Origin: Neoceratodus forsteri
Lineage: Eukaryota; Chordata; Ceratodontiformes; Ceratodontidae
NCBI GenBank assembly: GCA_016271365.2
Contig: CM057452.1
Coordinates: 825,064,001-825,128,000 of the forward strand
Length of the DNA: 64,000 nucleotides
Reading direction: 5' to 3'
Shown: one piece after another, positions 52,826-63,970 of the stretch
How positions within the stretch are numbered: position 1 is the first letter of the stretch
Layout of the letters: each line of letters starts with the position of its first letter
The notes under the pieces: model-generated
Seen by the model: only the letters and a program-made list of their open reading frames with translations
What the model was told of the DNA's origin: nothing
Database searches by the model: none
Position numbers and translations under genes: made by a program

Positions 52826-55800
52826 ATGGCTAACAGTCCTGTTAAAATAGTCACGTGGAATGTCAGAGGAGCAAGAGATGCTTTGAAAAGGTACCAGATT
52901 CTCAAACATTGTGCCCTTCTGAACACAGGTATTATCCTGCTTCAAGAACCGCACCTGGCAGGTGCGGAGTGACTCTGGCTACATAGACAAGGAATTTCTC
53001 AAGACTTTGCAGCCGGGGATTCATCCTCGTCTCAAGGGGTGGCCATATTAATTAAAAGGAATATCTCTTTCAAGCAGATACGACCATTACTGACCCCATG
53101 GGGAGATATGTTTTAAGTAAGGGTATTTTGAATAATAGTACAGTGGTTCTGGGATCGATATATGGCCCGGTGGGAGCAGACCCAGATTTCTTAATGGACC
53201 TGGCTAACAAAATAGCAATGTTCCTACCCTTCCCCTTGATTCTAGGGGGTTGGAACATCCCACCCACCCAGGACCTGGATAGGACCTATAGGCCATTGAA
53301 ACCATCTTCGTCATTGCAGAACGCGTTGAAGGATCTAATAGTTCTGTTGGGGCTGTGTGACCCATGACATACTTTAAATCTTTCATATCAGTTATATACA
53401 TTTTATTCAAATATTCATCAATTCTGGTCAAGATTAGACTACATTTTAATTAGCTGCTCCCTCATGCCCAGTCTTTGCCAAGCTGGTATAGAGCCCATAG
53501 TTATATCTGACCACTCAGTTGCCTGGTTAGTTCTCTCTCTGGACTCCCATACCCAGAGAGATATAATCTGGAGACTGAATACACAGCTTTTAAAAGACAA
53601 CTCCACTGTTTCCCACATTAAAGCTCTTATCTCTACCTTTATGGAGCACAATGGAGACTACATATCAAGAGGTGACTTCTTATGGTGTCCCCTGAAATGT
53701 TACCTTCGGGAAGAATTTATTAAGATAGCTTCTAGAAGGAAAAGGCTTAGAGAAACTAAAGCTCTATCTTTATTAACCCAGATTAAAGAGAAAGAAAATG
53801 TTTTATGCTCCACTACATCCCGGCCACCCTAGAAGAGTTGCTAGTGCTGCGTAATGAATATGCAGACCTGATAAAAGAAAAAGTGGAATATGCCCTTTTA
53901 AAGACTAAAGCTAAAAAAGTTGATTAGGGCAAAAAAGCCGGAAGGCTACTTGCCTTACGTCTGCGTCAATTAGAGAGTTCCCGTTTAACCCCCTCCATAC
54001 AGGCTTCTGATGGTTCCATTAAAACTGAACCCAGAGAGATCGCTCAGGTCTTCAAAGCCTTTTACAAAACACTCTATGGAAAATGCCTTTCCCAAATACT
54101 ACCCCAAGACATAGAAGCATATTTGGATTTTCTGGACCTTCCTGTGTTAGATGACATATGCCAGTCTTCCTTAGTCTCACCAATAACTACTACTGAAATT
54201 GAGATGGCCATCAATAGCCTCACTTTAGACAAAGCACTGGGCCCTGATGGATTTCCCTCTAATTTTTACAAAACCTCTTCTAAGGAACTATCCCCCCTTC
54301 TGCTTAACTTATATAGTTACATGTTCAAGGCCGATAAATTAGATCCAACCCTTCTAGAAGCAACAATTATTCTCTTACTCAAACCAGACAAGCCCCATTT
54401 AGATTCGACTAGCTATCAGCCGATTTCTGTCCTAAACTGTGACATTAAAATCTTGGCCAAAGTACTCTTGCTTCAGATAAAAGTTCTTTGGACCCAGCTT
54501 CTAAGCCCTGAACTAGTTGGATTCGTGTCTGGATACTCCTCAGTTGATCACCTTAGGACACTTACACATGTTTTTCAAGCAGCCCAGTCTTCTTAGTCTC
54601 CAATGGCTTTAATTTCCCTAGATGCCAAAAAAGCTTTTGATATGGTGTACTGGGAGTTTTTATAGATAACTTTGAAGAAATTGGGCTTCCCTCCTTATTT
54701 TATTGCAATGATACAGTCAGTCTATTCCTCTCCCTCGGCCAAGATTTATTGTAATGGTGTTTTCTCTACTAGATTCCCCTTATTTACTGGCACCAGGCAA
54801 GGTTGCTCTCTTTCACCCTTCCTTTTAACCTTTATTTAGAACCCCTTATTCGCCATATTAAACAGTCCCTCCAAATTAAAGGTTTCCCAACTCACAATCA
54901 AACTGTAACATTCTTGGTATATGCAGATGATATTCTCCTTCATCTGGAGCAGCCGGCATCCTCTTTGGAAAATGCCCTAGAAGTCACTGGTCAATATGGC
55001 AAGCTATCTAATTATAAATTAAATATTTCCAAAACTGAAATTTTTCCACTGAATAGCCATACTTTGAAATCGGAGTTTGTTCATCTGGGTATTAAATGGT
55101 CCTCTCAGGCAATGAAGTATCTCAGTATATACTTAACTAGAGATCCCATTAACACCAAGAAACGTAACCTGGATGATCTAGTTGTGACCATCCAACAGGA
55201 TCTCCAGAGATGGCAGAACCTACCCTTATCTTTATGGGCTCGGATAAGCGTAATTAAGATGAATGTTCTTCCCCATTTCTTCTATCCCTTAAACCTGTTG
55301 AATTTATGGCTTCCGATATCCTTTTTCAAATGATTACACTCCATGATCTCAAAATTTATCTAGTTAGGCAAACATCCCCGCCATGCTTTCTTTAAACTTA
55401 GTGTGCCCAAGGCTCTGGGTGGTCTTCGTCTTCCCAATTTTCTTTTTTACTACTGGGTGAGTCACTTAACCAAGTTGGGGCGATGGCTTTCTCAAAGGGA
55501 TATGGACTACACTCCCATTTGGTTCCAGATAGAGAATAACCTCTTAAGGTCTAATGACATAAACCTTTCCACAGTCTTCTATTTGACAAGAACATCACTG
55601 CCAGTTGCATTGCAAGACTCGGTAATTAGTACTTCCCTTAAAGTTCTCTCACAATGTTGTGCATACTTTAAGATACCCCTCAAATATGACATGGGCCAAC
55701 CAATTCTATTAAATCCCAATATCAAAATAGGTGGCTCCTGTCTTCCCCATCAATGGCTCCCACAGCTACATGAGGCACGAGTGGAAGACCTATTTTCTCA

Positions 55801-56518
55801 AGACAACCTTTTTTCTTCTTCTGAAATTTTCTCTAAATTCGACATCCCGAGGAACCAGATTTTTAAGGTGTTCCAACTAAGACATTTTATAGGAACTTTT
55901 TTGGTGTCAAGCCTTGGACATCATTGGTCAGACCCCTACTGACTCAAGTATCTGAATATGCCTTAAGACCACATTGTGTTTCCACAATATATGCCCTCCT
56001 TTTGACCACTACCTGCTCCAACCCCCTTCCTGACTCTCCAGTCTGGAATGCCTTATTTCCAGACCTGAACCTCGACTGGGCCCAGATCTGGAAGGACCTT
56101 TATATATACCAGACCCAAGACAGATTTAGACTCACCCAATATCACATACTGAATAATATGTATTATACGCTCATTAGATTAGCCAAATTGGGTAGGCTAC
56201 CGGATCCCACTTGCACTAGATGTGGCAAAGCAGAAGGGAACATGGTGCACATATTTTGGTATTGTGAAAAAGTATCCCCTGTTTGGCAAGAAATTCGATC
56301 CAAATTGGACCCCTGGTTGGGGCTGGAAGACCTCTTCATGACTTGATGTTTGTCTTCTAGGCATGTACTTTGGTATCCAAGTCAAAGAACACAGATTCCA
56401 CATGGCTCTGATAGCCATTATTGTCAAAAAGCTTGTTCTTAAACATTGGATGGACCAGTTAACCATCTCCTATAGTGAATGGTTAAATGACATATCTGTT
56501 TTTTTCAGAACAGAATGA
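52826..56518 (+). pseudogene. L1/Tx1-type ORF2 (endonuclease and reverse transcriptase), many breaks
   Basis: ATG at 52826 with IVTWNVRGARD, then ILLQEPHL (catalytic Glu). TGA at 52970 is the first stop. Further endonuclease blocks: GVAILIKRN at 53038, a GGWNIP block at 53250 where GDFN is expected, SRLDYILIS at 53430 and VISDHSVAW at 53500. Reverse transcriptase: LDKALGPDGFPSNFYK at 54230, YQPISVLNCD at 54414, LDAKKAFDMVYW at 54620, TRQGCSLSPFLL at 54795, and LVYADDILL with intact YADD at 54920-54931. The C-terminal Cys/His motif CTRCGKAEGNMVHIFWYC is at 56213-56265. Terminal frame ends at TGA 56516. At least five frame changes or stops in total. In active copies it nicks DNA and reverse-transcribes the RNA. 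Confidence 0.9.
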
Positions 56519-56716
56519 TTGATTGCGTGTTTTCGTAATAACATGACAGGTTTTGACAAAAAAATGGGGCAAATTGTATGCGTTATATTTAAAGTAGGTA
56601 TGTTGTAACTTAGCTGTATCCAATGTCATTTTGGTGTTATTGTTTCAGGTATTTTGACTAAGAGATGATGTTGTCTCTTTCTCCTCTTTCTAATAATAAA
56701 TAAGGGCACACTCCTA

Positions 56717-56771
56717 GGGGACAGGGAGGGAGAGGGAGGGCTAGGGGGATTTTGGTGGGGGGAGGGGGGAG
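56717..56771 (+). other. G-rich tract with quadruplex potential in LINE 3' UTR
   Basis: GGGGACAGGGAGGGAGAGGG is followed by further G3-G6 runs to 56770. L1-group 3' UTRs often carry such a tract. It offers far more than four G-runs on the plus strand. Confidence 0.7.
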
Positions 56772-56924
56772 TTATTTAGTTGGTTTTCTCTGTAGGTTTA
56801 GTATTTGTTTACTACTGTTGTATATCATGTGTACATTCTTCCATGTACAAGTGAATTTTTTCTTTTCCTTTTTTTTTTTTAAAATTAATAAAAATTCTTG
56901 AATTAAAAAAAAAAACCAAAAAAC

Positions 56925-56940
56925 ATGGGGTAGCATAAGA
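56925..56940. repeat. 3' target-site duplication of the nested LINE
   Basis: Partner of 50458-50473; lies immediately after the poly(A) end. Confidence 0.85.
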
Positions 56941-58723
56941 CCCAGCCAGTACCTGGAGATAGTCTCGATTCAAGGTAGCAGAGGTGGGAGGAGGTCGAAG
57001 AAGAGGGAGGCAATGGAAAGTGATGAGATCGGGTCTGTAATGGGCCAGGGATGGTCAGTGGCAGTCTAGGAGTAGCACACATAGGAACGATAGGCAGTCC
57101 ATTGTGGAGGTAGTACAAGGAATGAGGGACAGCCAGTTAGAGCTGAGTAAAGAGGGAAGGCTAGTGCCCCAATGACCCATGAGCACAGACCAGAAGAGGG
57201 AAGCAAAGCCTCGGAGGCAGCAGGCAACCATGAAGAAGATAGTTGGCTAAGATGAGAACTGCAGGAGAGCAGTGGAGAGGGCAAGGGGGATCAACAGAGA
57301 AAGATGTTGCCCTACATAGTGTTTTTTTTTTTGTTTGTTTGTTTTTTTCGGGGTAGTTGTACACCAGGGCCAAGCCGAATAGATACAGCTGAAACTGGGA
57401 AAAGCAGGATCCAGCTGAAAATGAGAAAGTGCATACTAGCAGGCCCATCCTGAATAAATACAGTACATTGGTAAAGTGGCAGAAAGCAGGACACAGCAGG
57501 AAAGTCGGGACTGCAGCACAACTAGGCTCTGTCTGGTATAATACACTGCAACAATGGAATACACAGGTCCTCACAAAAGAAGGTATTGCATTTTGCGCTG
57601 GGAGGAAAAGCAGAAGTCTGTAGAAATAAATCCAGCATCTCAACAGCATGAGTCTAACGAAATATCAGGGATGATGGAGAAAAGTAGAGCCTCACGAAAA
57701 ACAAGATGCAATAAGGAATGTCAGCCGAGGCAGAAATGGACGGGTTACTCATGGTAAAAGATGGACGAAGGCAGAAGCAGGCACATAAGCCCCGATATAG
57801 CAAGATGAGCAACCTCCATGTGCATGCAAGAAAAGCAGCTTGAGAGGAGCAGCCAGCAGCCTTCACCACCTGGACTGCGGTGGAAGCTGCTGCAGGAGAG
57901 TCGGGTCTGGAGCAGGAGAGAATTGGGAAGTGAAAGAGCCGATCAGGTCCCCCATCCACAGGACAGGAGAGTCAGACTGCAGGAGCGAGGGAGACACCAA
58001 GAAGACAGAAACAGGGGGCAGTCATCCAGGCCAGGTCAGTGCAGGAAAGGGAATGCGGAGAAGGGTTATGCATCATTCTTAGGATGAGGAGAACAGGCAG
58101 AGGAGTGAAGAGAAGGAGGAGCAGGAAACAGCAGGGCAGGTGCAGGTAGCGAAGAGGCACTGAATGGCCGGAGGCGGCTGAAAGATGGCATATGGAGATG
58201 CCACTTGGGGAAGCAGCACCATGCAGGATCACCAGAACTGAGAGAAGGCTTGGAGGGAGAGAAAGAGAGAGTTGGAGGAGAGCGAGGCATCATGAGGACA
58301 AGTGGCCGACTGCACGCTGAAAGAGAAGGGGCTGAGAAACAGAGATGCCCCAGGAGACTGCTGCCAGAAAGTCGCACACAGAAAAGTTGAGACCAGGAAG
58401 CGAGAGGGAGGAAACTGGAAGGCAAGCGAGGAGCCAGTGGAACAGCAAGGGGCATGACGGCGCATGGAAAGGCCAGAGGAGACTTACGGCAACAGAGTTA
58501 GAGAAATGACGAGGTCTGGATGCGGAAGCGAGGAGGAGGCAGAAGGAGAGAGCAGAGGGGAATGTAAATGCTCATGGTGGCAGGGCAAAAGCAGCAGGAG
58601 ATCCAAAATGCGGATGGCGGAACAGGAGAGTAGAATGAGCAGATGGCTGGAGGTACTGCAAAATGCGAAGACACTGAGAGGAGAAGTACCAGAGGGAGGG
58701 AGGGAGAGCAGCGTCTCTGGCCA
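56941..58723 (-). other. Internal region of element II, right part
   Basis: Resumes the purine-rich sequence after the nested LINE (AGACCCAGCCAGTACCTGGAG). A (T)n/(TTTG)n run is near 57320-57345. Open minus-strand frames (for example 57649-57161 and 58455-58066) are Pro/Ser/Cys low complexity without domains. Confidence 0.5.
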
Positions 58724-58834
58724 CAATGAAAAAGAATCCTGGCAAAGCCCAGGATGTTGTGACGCTTTAAGCTTGATGGGAGAGTGACGTTTGTTGCTCT
58801 GCCCATCGAACCATGGGCTTAAAGCCCTCCCATT
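58724..58834 (-). repeat. A1 repeat of element II
   Basis: Outer copy of the ~110-bp A block, ending ...CCCTCCCATTTG on plus. It differs from A2 at about 8 positions. Confidence 0.88.
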
Positions 58835-58850
58835 TGTAAGCTGACAGTCA

Positions 58851-59057
58851 CTACAGTTTAAAGAGCAGGTTTCTACGTATGGACACTCTCTCCCCCCTTA
58901 ACTGATTTAGTAGCTTAACCTCCAGTTTAGCAATCCTTCTGATGGTGTAATTTTCTGAGCAATATATTTCTTGCATTAAGACTTGTAAAAACAGATCCCG
59001 GACAACCAGCCAAAATGCCTCGACTTCCTGACTGGAGGCATGCCCCCACTCTAGCAC
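58851..59057 (-). CDS. Short unidentified open frame, coiled-coil-like
   Basis: About 68 minus-strand codons: an N-terminal EWGHASSQEVEAFWLVVRDL segment, then heptad-like IAKLEVKLLNQLRGERVSI. It has an ATG at 59057-59055. There is no recognised family and no promoter evidence. It might be a fragment of a retroelement protein. Composition differs from the surrounding low-complexity frames, which is why I list it. Confidence 0.2.
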   Translation of the reverse strand: MLEWGHASSQEVEAFWLVVRDLFLQVLMQEIYCSENYTIRRIAKLEVKLLNQLRGERVSIRRNLLFKL

Positions 59058-59189
59058 GTTTTATGATGTCAGTACTGGAATTGCATGGGGTGTGCTCCAT
59101 AGATCCATAGACTGTAATGGGACTGTTTTTTTACATGCATTTTTAAATACTTTTAAGTGCCAGTTTTGATAAAAGAAGGCCACTGCTCA

Positions 59190-60105
59190 ACTAACAAGAA
59201 CCTGGACACTCAGAAGGGGGTGGAGAGAATGTGCATGGTTCTTGGGAAACTTGAGGAGTAGTCAAGAGGATGGCAGCTGTGGTTTAATGCCCCAAACTGC
59301 AAAATCATGCACCTAGGGCACGGGAACCTGATCAGTGAGTATTGGATATGGGGTGGTACTGACAGTCACTAAACAGGAAAGGGATCTTGGGGTTATCATA
59401 TCTGACAACCTCAAGGTGGCTGGACAGTGTGAAAAAGCAGTGGGTAGGGCTTGTGGCATACTTGGGTGCATAGGGAGGGGGTATCTCCAGCTGGAGGATG
59501 GAGTTAGTGTTGCCACTGTGTCGATCACTGGTGAGACCCCACCTGGAGTATCTTGTCCAGTTTTGGAGGCTGCACCTCAGAAAAGATTAAACAGTGTGGA
59601 GGCAGTCCAGAGGAGGGCTACAAAAAAGGTGCAGGGGTAGCATGAGAAGTCCTTTGAGGAGCGACTGAGGAATTTCAACATTTACACTCTGGAGAGAAGA
59701 GCAAGAGGTGAGATGAAAGAGACCTCCAAGTACATCACAGGGGTGAACAAGGTACATGAGGGGTTGGTTTTCAAATGAGAAAGAGCACCAGGAACAGGAT
59801 ATTTGCAACAAAGTTGGAGGGGTGGAAGTTTAAGAGAGATGTAAGGAAATACTTATTTACTGAAAGGGTGGAAGACACCTGGAATAGACAACCAGCAGAA
59901 GTGCTGGAGGCAAAAACAGTGGGAGGCTTCAAGCATGCATGGGATAGATACATGCGTGTATTAGAAAGCAGGCAGGGAGGAAGAAAGGTCACCGAAGACC
60001 AGTTAGGGTCAGCAGAGACAGATTAGGCAGGGAACATCTGGACAAACTGTGTGGGCCAAGCGGTCCTATTCTACTGAGAAAGTCTATGGTTCTTTGTTTC
60101 TATTC
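59190..60105 (+). pseudogene. CR1 LINE C-terminal fragment
   Basis: Landmarks: a WLMPQTAKSC-type block near 59285, RDLGVIISDNLKVAGQCEKA at 59378-59440, a VSCPVLEAA segment near 59550, NIYTLERRARG-like near 59680, KFKRDVRKYLFTERVEDTWN at 59827-59890. It ends near TCTATGGTTCTTTGTTTC (60081-60098). Several frame changes. 5'-truncated. Confidence 0.85.
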
Positions 60106-60439
60106 TGGAATGTCTCCCAAATCTTCAGGAAACCTTGTATTCATTTTATTCAGGAAATGACATACAGTTTATGCACAGCTGTAGCCATTACCCCTGTTTA
60201 AGCAGAAAATGTATAATTACATGAGCAAAGTATCACTGTATGAGAGTTTTCATTGTTGTGATATTATTTCTGCCGTTTATTTTGTATTGTGATGTCAGTC
60301 ATTAACGAAAATGGGTCTTGGATACCCTCTTCACTTCTTGTCATAACAAATTAAATAAACAAACAAACCAATAAATCAGTCACTCAATCATAAATAAATA
60401 AAGTGATTCACATGGAATTCTATGACTCTAAGAACCCAG
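60106..60439. other. Unassigned AT-rich sequence
   Basis: Contains (AAAC)n/(AAAT)n runs near 60350-60400. No gene seen. Confidence 0.4.
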
Positions 60440-61154
60440 GGAAGACGCATCACAACAGAAACAAATTGCAGATGTACATTTCAACATAAGAAGGCGGTAG
60501 GGAGGGCTGGGGGGGATACTGGGATGTATAGGGAGAGGTATCACCAGCAGAAAACAGGAAGTTGTTATCCCCCTGTACAGACAGTTGGTGAGACCCAATC
60601 TGGAGTACTGCATCCAGTTCTGGAGACCCCATCTCCGCAAGGACATAGACAGGATGGCAGCAGTTCAGAGGAGGGCAACTAAAATGGTGCAGGGTCTGCA
60701 AGAGAAGCCATATGAGGAGAGGCTAAAGGAGCTTAATATGTATACCCTTGAGGAAAGGAGGGAGAGGGGGGGACATGATAGAAACGTTTAAGTACCTCAG
60801 TGGAATCAACAAAGTCCAAGAGAGTAGCATCTTTCAGAAAAAGAGATGTGCAAGAACAAGGGGACACAGTTTGAACATAGAGGGGGGACGGTTCAGGGGC
60901 AATGTGAGGAAGTATTTTTTCACAGAGAGGGTGGTGGATGCATGGAACATCGTTCCTGACGAGGTTGTGGGGTCTAAAACTGTGGGAGAATTCAAGAATG
61001 CATGTGACAGACATAAGGCAATTCTTGTAGGGGGTAAGAAGAAATAGGCTGTTGGTTAATTAGGAAATGCAGCTTATCCTCTAGGTAGGGAAATGGGCAG
61101 ACTAGGTGGGCCAAGCGGTCCTTATCTGCCGTCAAAGTCTATGTTTCTATGTTT
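60440..61154 (+). pseudogene. CR1 LINE C-terminal fragment with intact 3' end
   Basis: VRPNLEYCIQFWRPHLRKDI at 60588-60647, RATKMVQGLQEKPYEERLKE at 60676-60735, NMYTLEERRERGG at 60740-60775, then EGGRFRGNVRKYFFTERVVD in the frame 60748-61047. The 3' end is GTCAAAGTCTATGTTTCTATGTTTG at 61131-61155, the octamer repeat. One frame change near 60770. Relatively well preserved. Confidence 0.9.
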
Positions 61155-61191
61155 GTATAATTCCTACTTGAGAAATAATATTTTGCTGCAC

Positions 61192-61230
61192 ATACACCAT
61201 AACCATAACCATAACCATATCCATATCCAC
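61192..61230. repeat. (ACCATA)n-type hexanucleotide repeat
   Basis: CATAACCATAACCATAACC followed by ATATCCATATCC variants. It is not the vertebrate telomere repeat. Confidence 0.85.
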
Positions 61231-61464
61231 CCCAGTTATTGGCCCTTGCAGAATCCCCTACTTCCCCCTACCTCCTACCCCCCTCCCAATTCAATCGACA
61301 AGGCCAGGCATTTTTATATGTTCTGATCTTATGAAACAAATACTGTTGATTCTACAGTCGCTTTACTCAGAATTGTCATTCTTTTTATAGTTAACTGGGT
61401 ATATTTATGATCACTTTGATGTATATAATGTTGCTTGATTTGTTTGTGTTTATTATTTCTTTCA

Positions 61465-61535
61465 CTGACTCAGAATCTTTGCAAAAGAATCTCTGGCTCA
61501 TAGGTCCTGTAATCCAAGTAATAAATAAATAAGGA
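61465..61535 (+). mobile_element. LINE/SINE tail insertion (tail family B)
   Basis: AGAATCTTTGCAAAAGAATC, GGCTCATAGGTCCTGTAATCC and AATAAATAAATAA. Compare 4515 and 28052. Confidence 0.6.
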
Positions 61536-61619
61536 AAAGAAAACAAAGCTGCCAAGGTGATGTTTGTGTAATCCTTGCTTTATTGCTTTTACATTGAGGA
61601 GCCAGTATTTTAAAATATA

Positions 61620-61960
61620 TTATATGTTGTCAATTACCTTTATAGCCCCTTTCACATTATTCTGTATTACTCGGTTTTGTAAGGGTGGAAGTAGGCACTG
61701 GGCCCATCAAGATCACCCTCCCCATACTTGTGGGGTGAATTAAATATCTGTCCCTAATAGAAGTTTATCTATTTCATTTTTGAACCTCCAGAAGTTATTA
61801 ATTTCCACAATATGTTGGGGCAAGGAATTCCAAAGTGTGGCTGCTCTGATTGTAAAGTAGTGTCTATGCTTGGTTGTAACCGCCCTTGGAATATGAATCT
61901 GCCTATTATGGCACCTCAGGTTTTCTGGTTTGTCTGCAATTGTAATGTTACATTCCTTAA
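61620..61960 (-). pseudogene. Old CR1/L3-like LINE fragment, minus strand
   Basis: On plus, GAACCTCCAGAAGTTATTAA and GGGGCAAGGAATTCCAAAGTG read in reverse as a CR1/L3-type 3' region. Diverged; no open frame. The family is suggested from memory of such blocks. Confidence 0.4.
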
Positions 61961-63040
61961 TTACATTGATTAATTACATCACTTGCAACAACAGTATTTT
62001 ATTTAATTTACATCATTTTTAAATCAGAAGTAACATCTCCATTCACCACATCAGTCTTGTTGACCCTGCTCATCCATTATTCTGGAAACTACAGTAGCCT
62101 TTCTATGAATTTAATGTTCTTATACATTCCCAGAACCTAACACAGCTATGCCTCCGTTGGGGCCCTGGCAGATTTAAGCATGTAGACTGCTAGCTTAATG
62201 CTATATGTTAATGCAAAGCCATCAGTGGCACATATTTTATTCTTAAAAAGCCCCTAAGATAAGTGTCCTCCCTTTTAAAATGCCAATTACTGTACCCCAG
62301 AAGGAAGTTGATTGTTATGGGATGAAAGAGGCTAAACTCCTTGTGTTCCTAATACATTTTCACCAACGTGGTTATCTTGGGCTCAGTAATGCATGTGGCA
62401 GGCTGCCAATAAACCTATTTCTCTGAGGAGTCCATTGCTTATAAGACTTACATTTGAAGGCAACTGGAGTTTTTACTGCATTATTTAGGCAAGGGGGAAT
62501 CACTGCACATTTTAAAAGGCCACATTAGGATAGGAAAGGCAGCAGATATATTTATTTCAGGCAGCTTAAGCCTTAGCACTGACCTAGAGATTTTATCAAA
62601 AAGATCAGGAAGTTACAGAGACTGAAACCCCCCAGAGTCCCCAATTCCCTCTTCTACTTAGATTTTTGATACAGTATATGTTCAAACCTTTTCACAGGCT
62701 CCAGAATGAATAATATTGTTATCTTTTCCTGCCTAGGGAAAACCAAGACACACTCCTACCAACAGCATAATATGAATAAGGCAGCCCCTGTGTTATTCGA
62801 AGTGCTTTGTGGATAGTAACGATTCACTTGTATTTGTTACATGAAATGTTGGTTTTGATTTCTGTTGTCACATTAAAATCAACCAAGCGTTTCCCTTCCA
62901 TTAGGACATAACCCCTTATGGGCATACAACATATAATTATCCAGCTATTTTGCAGACCTCCTTGTCAAGAAGATGGTACAGTTTAAAAGGGTTAATAGTG
63001 AGGTTTTACTTCCTACGGAGTCAATCTGGCATTTGACATA
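61961..63040. other. Single-copy-looking sequence, no gene seen
   Basis: This is the longest stretch without an obvious repeat in the window. It has no long open frames. Nothing here matches another place in the window. Candidate for conserved non-coding sequence, on negative evidence only. Confidence 0.4.
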
Positions 63041-63044
63041 CTGT

Positions 63045-63165
63045 AGCAACTAGACAGCAGAGCTGTAAACCTGGGGATCCAGAACTGAATCACAACCACC
63101 ACTTACTCTCTGTGTGACCTTGAGCAAGTCACTGAAACTCCTTTTGCTTAACCTCTCTGTAGCCA
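63045..63165 (+). mobile_element. MIR/CORE-type SINE
   Basis: AGAGCTGTAAACCTGGGGAT leads into ACTTACTCTCTGTGTGACCT, TGAGCAAGTCACTG and CTTAACCTCTCTG, the conserved MIR core. The tRNA-like head is degenerate. 63166-63519 is unassigned. Confidence 0.7.
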
Positions 63166-63519
63166 ATCTCTAAACTATCTCTGTGCTGTTTGAATCTCTC
63201 TTTGCACTGAATTGCAGAAGCTCTCTTGCCACTCCCTCTTCTGTATTTTAAATAATTTTGGGATACAGCTTGAATGAAATATGCTGAATAAAACCAAATT
63301 ATTATTTTTTCCTGATGGCAGAGCAGTGTGACAAACCATAAGTATGTTTCTTGTAAATAAAAGAACCCTCTACATATGAACATGCTGTAGGAAATCTATA
63401 TGAAAGTAAACATGTTACCTGGCTGTGATAGCCCCCTTATTCTCAATAGTTATAACTCTACAGATTTACCTCCCTCATATACATTCTTCTGTTTTCAAAA
63501 GTGTTTTTTACCACTTGAG

Positions 63520-63970
63520 GAACATTGCCAGGATTGAGCCCCTCGTTCCTACCAAAAACCCACCTTTGTTACCTCTAGGCTCAACTACTGCAACTCTCTG
63601 TACTGATGGGGCTGTCTAGGTCCAGTCATGTGACCACATTCCTGTGAGCTCTGCACTGGCTGCCTATCAGGTGGAGGGTCCTTTTCAAGGTGGTCTTGCT
63701 CACCATTAAGGCCCTATATGGACCGGGTCTGGGCTACCTGGCTGAGCTCCTGACACCTGCAACCTACGTCTGCTCCCTCCGCTCCTCCTCCAGGGGCCTC
63801 CTGGATGTTCCCAGAGTTTGGCTCAAGACATCTGGTGACCATGCCTGTAGTGTCGCCGGGCCGACCCTGTGGAACTCACTACCCCCTGCAGTCCTGGAGA
63901 TCCTTTCTATTGAGGTGTTCAAGCAGCGGCTAAAAGCCCATTTCTTCTGCCTAGCCTACCCGGAGTAGAC
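63520..63970 (+). pseudogene. L2-type LINE C-terminal fragment
   Basis: The frame 63690-63968 has LLTIKALYGPGLGYLAELL, LRSSSRGLLDVPRVWLKTSG, GPTLWNSLPPAVLEI and FKQRLKAHFF, the canonical L2-clade C-terminus. Upstream, SRLNYCNSLY-like and ALHWLP-like sequence is spread over other frames (63580-63670). It is better preserved than the copy at 15968. The 3' UTR lies beyond or at the window edge. Confidence 0.88.

Larger units (their letters stand above)
50474..56924 (+). mobile_element. L1/Tx1-type LINE, near full length (6.45 kb)
   Basis: A 184-bp leader, ORF1 (50658-51522), a long 1.3-kb inter-ORF stretch, ORF2 (52826-56518), a 3' UTR with a G-rich tract and a poly(A) end with AATAAAAATTCTTG. 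It is flanked by a 16-bp target-site duplication, the L1-type integration mark. Both ORFs are broken, so the copy is inactive. 51523-52825 has no recognised protein and is longer than usual for this group. Confidence 0.92.
46247..58834 (-). mobile_element. Split-direct-repeat element II (Ngaro/PAT-like layout), with nested L1/Tx1
   Basis: Minus-strand order: A1 (58834-58724), internal (58723-46801, interrupted by the LINE at 50474-56924), B1 (46800-46602), A2 (46601-46493), B2 (46446-46247). The A copies share AAGCCCAGGATGTTGTGACG and GCCCATCGAACCATGGGC; the B copies share GATATGAGATGGTGCTTG and AGCTAAAGG/GGCTAGAGGTAGGTTAGGAAG. B blocks resemble those of element I, as does the adjoining internal segment around 46870-47060 (compare 37670-37850), so both belong to one superfamily. 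Without the nested LINE the element is about 6.1 kb. The internal part is purine-rich on plus and shows no reverse transcriptase, RNase H or tyrosine recombinase motif, so I infer a large non-autonomous element. Confidence 0.6.

Noticed and set aside
61192..61230. Interstitial telomere repeat
   Set aside because: The unit is ACCATA, not TTAGGG/CCCTAA.
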